From contig NZ_SNUH01000001.1 of NCBI RefSeq assembly GCF_012027355.1, positions 1,116,001 through 1,180,000 of the forward strand: a stretch of DNA of 64,000 nucleotides, given 5' to 3'. The position numbers and the translations under genes were made by a program. Shown here piece by piece: positions 58,079 to 64,000 of this stretch (position 1 is the stretch's first letter; each line of letters begins with the position of its first letter). Under the pieces are notes generated by a model. That model ran no database searches, was not told the DNA's origin, and saw only the letters and a program-made list of their open reading frames with translations. The DNA comes from Thermococcus sp. M36 (GTDB lineage: Archaea > Methanobacteriota_B > Thermococci > Thermococcales > Thermococcaceae).

Positions 58079-59080
58079 TCAGTGCTTCAGGAAGCGGCCG
58101 TTTTTCCCGCTCCCGTGGCTGTCAACGTCGTCGCGCATTATGAGTACGACCCTGCTCGGCTCGTACTCGTCCTCTATGTGGTATCCCGGGAGATGTCTGA
58201 CGAGCTCCTCAGCGAAGGCCCGTATCTCCTCGTGGCGGGGCATGTTGTTGATGGTCAGCCTGTTCCTCGAAAAGCCGACGAACATGTACGCCTTTGCCTC
58301 AACGAACATCGGGTTGGCCAGCTTTATCAGCTTCGCGTAGCCCTCCGGATTGTGCATGTTCTCGCCCTTGACGAGGGTTAGCCTTATGACGGTTCTGGTG
58401 TCGGCATCGCCCATGAGCCTTAGCGTCTCCTTGATCTTGTCCCACCCCCCGGGCACCATGGGGACGTTTACCCTGCTGTATGTCTCGGTGTCAGGGGCCG
58501 TGAGCGAAACGTAGAGCTGGGTCGGGAGCTTGTCCTCCCTGATCATCTCCTCAAGCCTTTCCGGGACGGTTCCGTTCGTGACTATGAAAGTGGTAAATCC
58601 GCGCTTGTGGAACTCCTCCACCAGGTCGCCCATGTAGGGGTAGAGCATCGGCTCGCCGGAGAGGCTTATCGCTGCATGCTTAGGGTTCCACGCCTCCTCG
58701 AACTTCTTCATGTTTATGCCCGGCATGCCCTTGTAGCCGACGAGGAGCTTCCTCTGGGCCTTTATGCTCTCCTCGACGATGAAGGCTGGATCGTCCCATG
58801 GCCCCGGTAGTTCCGTGCCAAGGAAGCCCTCCATCGGGCGCCAGCAGAATATGCAGTTGTGGCTGCACCACGCCGTTACAGGTGTCATCTGCAGGCACCG
58901 GTGCGAGTGGATGCCATAGAACTTCTGCTTGTAGCAGAACCTGTCCTTCTTTATACTCTCCTTTAGCCAGTGGCATAGCTTGACCGAGCTGTGCCTGCCC
59001 ACCAGGGCGTAATGCTGCTTTTTAAACAGTCTCGCAATCTCCTCGGGCATGTTGGGGTTGGACTTGAAAGTTAACGCCAT
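58079..59080 (-). CDS. taw1: 4-demethylwyosine synthase Taw1
   Basis: 333 residues from the ATG at 59080 (AGGTGAGGCTA upstream; the GTG at 59089 overlaps that site). Radical SAM enzyme that condenses N1-methylguanosine 37 of tRNA-Phe with pyruvate. The radical SAM cluster is Cys72, 76, 79 (CSHNCIFC); the second cluster uses Cys36, 49 and 62. AAISLSGEPMLYPY is the SAM-binding GEP strand. Pathway partner of taw3 at 15,752. Confidence 0.95.
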   Translation of the reverse strand: MALTFKSNPNMPEEIARLFKKQHYALVGRHSSVKLCHWLKESIKKDRFCYKQKFYGIHSHRCLQMTPVTAWCSHNCIFCWRPMEGFLGTELPGPWDDPAFIVEESIKAQRKLLVGYKGMPGINMKKFEEAWNPKHAAISLSGEPMLYPYMGDLVEEFHKRGFTTFIVTNGTVPERLEEMIREDKLPTQLYVSLTAPDTETYSRVNVPMVPGGWDKIKETLRLMGDADTRTVIRLTLVKGENMHNPEGYAKLIKLANPMFVEAKAYMFVGFSRNRLTINNMPRHEEIRAFAEELVRHLPGYHIEDEYEPSRVVLIMRDDVDSHGSGKNGRFLKH

Positions 59081-59232
59081 TAGCCTCACCTAAATCTCTC
59101 TCTGGGGTTGGCTTGGGCGGGCGCTTTAAAAAGGTGATGGGTCGCGTTTGGGGAGCGGCTGATTATTTTATCGTCGAAAAATAGTTCGGCAATCTGCGAA
59201 AGGTTTAAAAGCTCGCCATCGTCCTCTCCTCT

Positions 59233-59370
59233 ATGTTCGAGTGGATAAAACCCCAACCCGAGCTGAAGGTAAGGGAGATTGAAATCGAATTCTTTGAGGA
59301 CGAGGTTGACGTTCCGGAGAGGCCGAAGGTGAGGCTCGTTCTCGAAATCAAGCGCCACCACCTGGCTTGA
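59233..59370 (+). CDS. Small 45-residue protein, probably leaderless mRNA
   Basis: [20 protein letters not shown], then [20 protein letters not shown] and RHHLA. Alternating strands with balanced charge look like a real small protein. The TATA-like GGTTTAAAAGC at 59202 lies about 27 bases before ATG 59233 and there is no ribosome site, so the mRNA should start at or next to the ATG. Its end overlaps the convergent methyltransferase gene by 23 bases. No family recognised. Confidence 0.6.
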   Translation: MFEWIKPQPELKVREIEIEFFEDEVDVPERPKVRLVLEIKRHHLA

Positions 59371-59938
59371 CCGCGTTTATCAGCACTATGTCCTCGAAGA
59401 AGACGTGCTTCTTAGCGACGACCTTCGCGGCCAGTCCCGCTTTTTCCAGCCTTTCAAGCGTCTTTTCGATTCCAGTTATCGAGCTCTGGACTATCTGAAG
59501 GATTCCGCCGGGTTTGAGGTAGTTTCCCACCTCATCAATGAACCTGTCCAGAACCTCTCTCCCGCTCTCCCCGCCTACCAAAGCAAGGTCTATCGGTTCC
59601 TTCGGCTCGCCTGGAAGGTAGGGGGCGTTGAACGTTATCACGTCGAACTTTCCGGAAACGTTCTCAAAGAGGTCGCTCAGCCTGAACTCGACGTTTTTTA
59701 TGCCGTTCAGCCTGGCGTTTTCTCTAGCAAGTTCAACGGCAATCGGGTTTACGTCAACCCCAAGAACGAACTCCGCCTTTCCTGCCATCAGAAGGGCTAT
59801 CAGCCCTGTGCCCGTGCCGACGTCGAGTGCCCTGTCGCCTTCCCTGACCGCGAGGTTCTCCGCTAAGAGAAAGGTATCCTCAGCCGGCTCGTAGACCTGT
59901 GGGTGGAGCTTGAGTTTGAGTCCCATGTACTCTAACAT
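59348..59938 (-). CDS. HemK2/MTQ2-like methyltransferase
   Basis: 196 residues from ATG 59938; the ATG at 59926 is an alternative. Class I methyltransferase with the SAM loop [16 protein letters not shown], acidic VLGVDVNP and the catalytic loop [12 protein letters not shown]. Relatives have NPPY, so the Ala is a variant. Archaeal and eukaryal HemK2 methylates the GGQ glutamine of release factor aRF1/eRF1 with Trm112, which is the likely role here. Confidence 0.88.
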   Translation of the reverse strand: MLEYMGLKLKLHPQVYEPAEDTFLLAENLAVREGDRALDVGTGTGLIALLMAGKAEFVLGVDVNPIAVELARENARLNGIKNVEFRLSDLFENVSGKFDVITFNAPYLPGEPKEPIDLALVGGESGREVLDRFIDEVGNYLKPGGILQIVQSSITGIEKTLERLEKAGLAAKVVAKKHVFFEDIVLINAVKPGGGA

Positions 59939-60155
59939 GTACGGAATGTTGTTCCTGGGGTTTTTGAGTTTAACGCTGTGGTGTCGTTTATACTTGAATT
60001 ATCCTGGACTAAATCCAAGTTTGAGCCCGAATTGAGGAAGTTGTGACAACGGCACGTTTCTTATTCTTCTAAAATTTCAACCCATTGCTCCAAAATACTT
60101 AAATCGTGCTTTTTTGGAATCATTGACGTTCATGAAAATACGGAGGTGCCGATGT

Positions 60156-61436
60156 ATGCGCAGTAAAGGATTTGTTGGAGCACTAATAGGAACGCTTGTA
60201 CTTTTGTCTCTCTTTGCGGTTCCAACGAGTGCAGAAAGCACAGAGTTAGTGAGGGTTGTGGTTCACATAGACAGGACTGCCTTTAGACCCAACGCCGTGA
60301 TGGAGCTCGGTGGCCACGTAGTTTACCAGTTCAAGCTAATTGATGCCGCTGTTATAGAAGTTCCAATGCACGCGGTTGGAAAGCTCAAGAAGCTTCCAGG
60401 GGTTAAGATGGTTGAGTTCGACCATCAAGCAGTCCTCCTTGGAAAGCCTCCGGGAGTGGGGAAGCCCAAACCCTCACAGCCCACCCAGACCGTTCCATGG
60501 GGGATTGAGCGCGTTAAGGCTCCGGAAGCTTGGAGCGTAACCGACGGTTCGACCAACGGAGTAATTCAAGTTGCAGTCCTCGACACAGGAGTTGACTACG
60601 ACCACCCGGATCTGGCGGGTAACATAGCATGGTGCGTGAGCACGCTTAGGGGAAGGGTCTCAACCAAGCTCAAGGACTGCAAGGACCAGAACGGGCACGG
60701 GACACACGTTATTGGAACTATTGCGGCCCTCAACAATGATATCGGTGTTGTTGGAGTAGCCCCTGGAGTTGAGATATACTCAATTAGGGTTCTTGATGCC
60801 AGTGGAAGGGGCTCTTACAGCGACATAGCCATAGGAATCGAGCAGGCCATCCTCGGGCCCGACGGGGTTGCTGACAGCGACGGCGATGGAATAATAGCCG
60901 GTGACCCCGACGACGATGCTGCAGAGGTCATAAGCATGTCTCTGGGTGGCTCAGCTGACGACCAGTATCTCCATGACATGATAACCCAGGCTTACAACGC
61001 GGGTATAGTCATAGTCGCGGCCAGCGGAAACGAAGGTGCCGATAGTCCGAGCTATCCGGCAGCTTATCCGGAGGTCATAGCGGTTGGAGCCACTGATAGC
61101 AACGATCAAGTCCCCTCCTGGAGCAACAGACAGCCCGAGGTAAGTGCTCCGGGCGTTGACATTCTTAGCACTTATCCGGACGACAGCTACGACACTCTCA
61201 GCGGAACCTCGATGGCCACTCCTCACGTAAGCGGTGTTGTGGCTCTAATCCAGGCGGCTCACTACAACAAGTACGGCACGGTTCTCCCGGTGGGGACCTT
61301 CGACGACATGACTGAGAACACGGTTAGGGGAATACTCCACGTAACTGCCGACGACCGCGGTTCCTCTGGCTGGGACGCGGATTACGGCTACGGCATCGTC
61401 AGGGCCGACTTGGCAGTCCAGGCCGCGATTGGCTGA
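60156..61436 (+). CDS. Tk-subtilisin-like secreted serine protease
   Basis: 426 residues from ATG 60156 (GGAGGTG nine bases upstream). Signal peptide [20 protein letters not shown] with SAES cleavage site, an inhibitor I9-type propeptide to about 105, then the S8 domain. Catalytic triad: Asp143 ([13 protein letters not shown]), His181 ([10 protein letters not shown]), Ser352 ([12 protein letters not shown]), with oxyanion Asn292. The calcium loop [20 protein letters not shown] (about 236-255) matches the multiple Ca2+ sites that Tk-subtilisin needs to fold. Self-processing extracellular protease. Single gene with its own TATA-like AATACTTAAAT near 60093. Confidence 0.95.
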   Translation: MRSKGFVGALIGTLVLLSLFAVPTSAESTELVRVVVHIDRTAFRPNAVMELGGHVVYQFKLIDAAVIEVPMHAVGKLKKLPGVKMVEFDHQAVLLGKPPGVGKPKPSQPTQTVPWGIERVKAPEAWSVTDGSTNGVIQVAVLDTGVDYDHPDLAGNIAWCVSTLRGRVSTKLKDCKDQNGHGTHVIGTIAALNNDIGVVGVAPGVEIYSIRVLDASGRGSYSDIAIGIEQAILGPDGVADSDGDGIIAGDPDDDAAEVISMSLGGSADDQYLHDMITQAYNAGIVIVAASGNEGADSPSYPAAYPEVIAVGATDSNDQVPSWSNRQPEVSAPGVDILSTYPDDSYDTLSGTSMATPHVSGVVALIQAAHYNKYGTVLPVGTFDDMTENTVRGILHVTADDRGSSGWDADYGYGIVRADLAVQAAIG

Positions 61437-61565
61437 TCTTTTTCTTTTCTGCTTTTGTTTGTTGCGGGTCTGGAGAGCAAGTAACCGGCAAACTGTCAGA
61501 ACTACTGTTCTGCGGACTGTCCTAGTAACCCCCAGAAAAGCGGATTATTGGAAGAGAAAAGGAGA

Positions 61566-61739
61566 TCACTTCCTCTTCCACTCGGTGTAGCCGCACCTTC
61601 CGCAGCTCCAGCGGTCCTTGTGCTCGGCCATGAAGACGCCCGGGCCGCAGCGCGGGCAGAACTTGCCCTTCCTCTTGACCTTTCCGCCCTGTACCTCGTA
61701 CATCTTCCACTTCTGGCTGGTCTTCTTGCCCTTCGCCAT
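61566..61739 (-). CDS. rps27ae: 30S ribosomal protein S27ae
   Basis: 57 residues: [20 protein letters not shown], a zinc ribbon with [14 protein letters not shown] and SCGRCGY, and a basic end EWKRK. Too short for many gene finders but unmistakable. The start follows GAGGTGGTTTAG, ten bases after the S24e gene. Last gene of the minus-strand transcription/translation cluster. Confidence 0.95.
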   Translation of the reverse strand: MAKGKKTSQKWKMYEVQGGKVKRKGKFCPRCGPGVFMAEHKDRWSCGRCGYTEWKRK

Positions 61740-61749
61740 CTAAACCACC

Positions 61750-62046
61750 TCACTCCTCCTCTTTCTGGATGAGGCCGTCCCTGATGAGGATGTACTCGGG
61801 CTCGATGTAGAGCATCCTCTCCTTGCTCTCGTAGGCCTTCGCGTAGCCCTTGCTGACCCTGCTACCGAAGTAGCTCCTTATGTACTGGATAACGACGGTC
61901 TCGGGGTCGAGGTCGAGCATCGCGACGAGCTTGCCCTTGACGTCGGCCCTGCTCGGGGTCGGCTCTCCCTCGTGGATGACATCGAAGTATATCTCCTTTC
62001 TCCCGAGGAGCTTGTTCTCCCTTATCTCGGTAACCTTAATCTCCAT
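61750..62046 (-). CDS. rps24e: 30S ribosomal protein S24e
   Basis: 98 residues, [20 protein letters not shown] onward with the family segments [20 protein letters not shown] and [20 protein letters not shown]. Starts within the last 11 bases of the dephospho-CoA kinase gene, with GGTGGTTCGCG upstream. Confidence 0.96.
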   Translation of the reverse strand: MEIKVTEIRENKLLGRKEIYFDVIHEGEPTPSRADVKGKLVAMLDLDPETVVIQYIRSYFGSRVSKGYAKAYESKERMLYIEPEYILIRDGLIQKEEE

Positions 62047-62569
62047 CGCGAACCACCTCCATCTTCGACATGAGCTTTCCGCACTTGAGCTTGCATTCGG
62101 GTGTTACCCTTATAAGCACTACTCCCTCGTCAGGCTGGCCGTAGAGCACGAGGCTCCCGTAAGGGGCGTAGAGCACGGCCGGAATGGCCGCCAAATCCTC
62201 CTCACCGCACACCTTTATGTAAACCCTCCGGCCCCTTTCGGCCAGTCCAAAGCCCTTTCTGATTGCGTTTAATAAAGCTTTCGTTATCGTCCCCGCTGGG
62301 TTCTGGACGGTCATCACCACAGCGCCGGTCTCGATGTCGGGGTTATACTCTTCTCTCTTGGTCTTGTGGTCGTAGATCGCCAGGCTGGGCTTTATCCCGA
62401 GCCTGAGGACGTTTTCAGTAACCACATCGCCGACGGTAACGACATGTCTGGCCCCTTCAAGCTCACCCCTAATCCTGAGGTACGGTTCGGGGATCTCCCC
62501 GCGGACGAGATCCCCTAGGGGCTCTTTCAGCTCCTTTCGGAGTTCGGGTGTTAGTTTGAAGTAGGCCAT
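62036..62569 (-). CDS. GTP-dependent dephospho-CoA kinase (DUF359)
   Basis: 177 residues from ATG 62569, which overlaps the spt4 stop (ATG 62572 is an alternative). The family was shown in T. kodakarensis to phosphorylate dephospho-CoA with GTP, the last step of CoA synthesis. Conserved blocks: [49 protein letters not shown] and [20 protein letters not shown] with GQPDEGVV. Unrelated to bacterial CoaE. Confidence 0.93.
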   Translation of the reverse strand: MAYFKLTPELRKELKEPLGDLVRGEIPEPYLRIRGELEGARHVVTVGDVVTENVLRLGIKPSLAIYDHKTKREEYNPDIETGAVVMTVQNPAGTITKALLNAIRKGFGLAERGRRVYIKVCGEEDLAAIPAVLYAPYGSLVLYGQPDEGVVLIRVTPECKLKCGKLMSKMEVVRDGD

Positions 62570-62757
62570 CATCTGACCCTTATGGCGTACTTTCCGGGGA
62601 CTTTGACCTCGAGCTTCTGGGCTATCCTGCTCTTCTCGGGCTCGGTGATTATCACGAGGTCGAACCACTCCTCGCTCAGATCCCTGCTCCCGCAGACGGG
62701 GCAGCGGTCTTCCGTGGTTATGTAGTGGCAGTGCCTGCATGCCCTCTCCTTGACCAT
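62569..62757 (-). CDS. spt4: Transcription elongation factor Spt4 (RpoE'')
   Basis: 62 residues. Zinc-binding KERACRHCHYITTEDRCPVC with CxxC pairs, then SEEWFDLVIITEPEKSRIAQ. Spt4 pairs with Spt5 to keep RNA polymerase processive. Its ATG overlaps the rpoE' stop (TGATG). Confidence 0.95.
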   Translation of the reverse strand: MVKERACRHCHYITTEDRCPVCGSRDLSEEWFDLVIITEPEKSRIAQKLEVKVPGKYAIRVR

Positions 62758-63317
62758 CAGGCCTCAGCCTCCCTGCGCTTCTCCTTCTCTATCCAGTCCT
62801 TCTTTCCGAGGCCCGGCTGGCGCATGGTGAGGCCTATCTTGTTCTCACGGATGACCCTGCTCTTGATGCTGACGGCTATTATCCTCGCTCTGGTGTAGTC
62901 GCCGAGCTTGAGAACCCTGTTGGTCTCCTTGCCGATGAACTGCTTGTTCTTCTCGTCGAAGACGACGTAGTCGTCCATGAGCTGGCTGATGTGGACGAGG
63001 CCGTCCATCGGGCCTATCCTGATGAAGGCGCCGTAGGGCGCGACATCTATAACCTCGCCCTCAACAACCTCGTGCATTTCGGGCTTCCAGACGAGGACGT
63101 TGAAAACAACCTCGTGATAGGTGGCGCCATCGCCAGGGACTATAACCCCCTGGCCTATCTCCTCGACGTCCATGACTGCCAGAATAACGCCCTCGTCCCT
63201 GTCATAGATACCCTCGTAGGTCTCGCGGAGGACGAGTTTGGCGGCTTCCTTTGGATCCATTGTGAACATCCTGGGTGGGATCCTCACGACGTCCTTAATC
63301 TTGAGGAGCTTGTACAT
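62757..63317 (-). CDS. rpoE1: DNA-directed RNA polymerase subunit E' (Rpo7)
   Basis: 186 residues. N-terminal RNP-like domain (YKLLKIKDVVRIPPRMFTMD) and an S1 domain (VVEGEVIDVAPYGAFIRIGP, GLVHISQLMDDYV). Forms the stalk with Rpo4 and binds nascent RNA. ATG follows GGAGGTTGAGGC. Coupled to spt4. Confidence 0.96.
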   Translation of the reverse strand: MYKLLKIKDVVRIPPRMFTMDPKEAAKLVLRETYEGIYDRDEGVILAVMDVEEIGQGVIVPGDGATYHEVVFNVLVWKPEMHEVVEGEVIDVAPYGAFIRIGPMDGLVHISQLMDDYVVFDEKNKQFIGKETNRVLKLGDYTRARIIAVSIKSRVIRENKIGLTMRQPGLGKKDWIEKEKRREAEA

Positions 63318-63353
63318 GCCTCAACCTCCCTTGGAATAAGAAGGGAAAAGAAA

Positions 63354-63890
63354 TCACTCCTTCTTGCCGAACTTCTCTTTGTACATCTCGATGGCCCTGA
63401 GGATCTCTTTCTTGGCCTCCTCGGCGCCGCCCCACCCCTCAACGGTGGTGACCTTGCCCTGTAGCTCCTTGTACCTCTGGAAGAAGTGGGCTATCTCGTC
63501 GAGGAAGGCCTTCGGAACGTCGTCGATGTCCTTCCAGTCGTTGAAGTACGGGTCCTCGACAGGAACGGCGAGAACCTTCCAGTCCTTGTCTCCGCTGTCC
63601 TCCATCTTCATTATGCCTATCGGCCTCGCCTCAATGATGGTGAGCGGGTAGACAGGTTCGCGCATGATGACCATGATGTCGAAGGGGTCGCCGTCGTCGT
63701 ACCAGGTCTGCGGGATTATTCCGTAGTCGACCGGGTAGAAGAACGGGCTGTAAAGAACTCTGTCGAGCTTAAGAAGGCCAGTCTTCTTGTCGATCTCGTA
63801 CTTGTTCCTGCTCCCCTTCGGGATCTCTATGAGCGCGTAAACGACCTCTGGAACCTCCGGCCCGGGCTCAAGCTCGTGGAACGGGTTCAT
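63354..63890 (-). CDS. ppa: Inorganic pyrophosphatase (family I)
   Basis: 178 residues. Hydrolyses PPi to drive synthesis reactions. Active-site strands are visible: [40 protein letters not shown] with the Asp triad DPFDIMVI, and the C-terminal helix [19 protein letters not shown]-like CTTTTAAAG near 63945 on the minus strand begins the cluster. Confidence 0.96.
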   Translation of the reverse strand: MNPFHELEPGPEVPEVVYALIEIPKGSRNKYEIDKKTGLLKLDRVLYSPFFYPVDYGIIPQTWYDDGDPFDIMVIMREPVYPLTIIEARPIGIMKMEDSGDKDWKVLAVPVEDPYFNDWKDIDDVPKAFLDEIAHFFQRYKELQGKVTTVEGWGGAEEAKKEILRAIEMYKEKFGKKE

Positions 63891-64000
63891 CTCTAACCAC
63901 CTCTTACCTCTTGTAGAACTTCTAGGTTAGCCTTTCGGATAGGGCTTTTAAAGTTGTTGGTTACGAAAACCAGAAAAGCAAGAGGGGAAAGGGGAGGGCC

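Noticed and set aside
59100-59190. C/D box sRNA between taw1 and the small gene
   Set aside because: A TGATGG and a CTGA are present but 18 bases apart with no internal boxes.

Overview
The window looks like chromosome of a hyperthermophilic euryarchaeon of the order Thermococcales, most likely a Thermococcus. The evidence is the gene content (thermosome, RpoE', Spt4, aEF-1 beta, S24e and S27ae, archaeal wyosine enzymes, PurP in place of PurH, a Tk-subtilisin-like protease), compact operons with GGTGA-type ribosome binding sites, and TATA boxes about 25 bases before predicted transcript starts. I saw no tRNA, rRNA or CRISPR array. All family assignments are by eye from translated sequence and recalled family features.

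Layout. 1 to 5,010 is a mobile and defence-flavoured stretch: a TnpB whose start lies outside the window, an RHH/PIN toxin-antitoxin pair, a 320-base composite palindrome without a gene, an AbiEi-like antitoxin and a complete IS607 element. 5,088 to 11,655 holds housekeeping genes: zinc ribbon, aEF-1 beta, DUF2283, a TPR protein, a dockerin-bearing secreted alkaline phosphatase, a thermosome subunit and DUF1464. 11,827 to 15,744 is an accessory island. A broken VapBC-like pair precedes a predicted halocin-C8-like bacteriocin precursor, two paralogous polytopic membrane proteins, a second 41-residue cysteine peptide under a duplicated copy of the same promoter and signal-peptide sequence, and two small membrane proteins.

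15,752 to 31,107 carries taw3, a Upf1-like helicase, a C/D box sRNA, guaB, NAD synthesis (nadB, a frameshifted unknown gene, nadA, nadC), a propeller-like membrane protein with a small Cys/Gly-rich reading frame upstream, pdxS-pdxT and a lone formate-dehydrogenase-type molybdoenzyme. 31,070 to 44,633 is an almost complete purine region (purF, C, M, T, E, D, purP-like, S, Q, L, purP and two-subunit guaA). Its three divergent promoter regions share a 22-base palindrome. A second C/D box sRNA lies antisense just after guaA.

45,026 to 58,013 is one tightly overlapping minus-strand operon. It encodes a secreted alpha/alpha-toroid repeat protein, a CetZ-type tubulin GTPase, a membrane protein, six proteins with pilin-like N-termini (one of 1,185 residues with DUF2341 modules) and a DUF2101 membrane protein. 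It looks like a surface structure with a cytoskeletal GTPase. 58,079 to the end has taw1, a small leaderless gene, a HemK2-like methyltransferase, a subtilisin-like protease and a transcription/translation cluster (rps27ae, rps24e, GTP-dependent dephospho-CoA kinase, spt4, rpoE', inorganic pyrophosphatase).

The most promising new biology is the duplicated bacteriocin-like island, the CetZ-toroid-pilin operon, the shared purine operator and the composite palindrome. Several genes shorter than 60 codons and two probable homopolymer frameshifts were found by reading the gaps between the larger genes.
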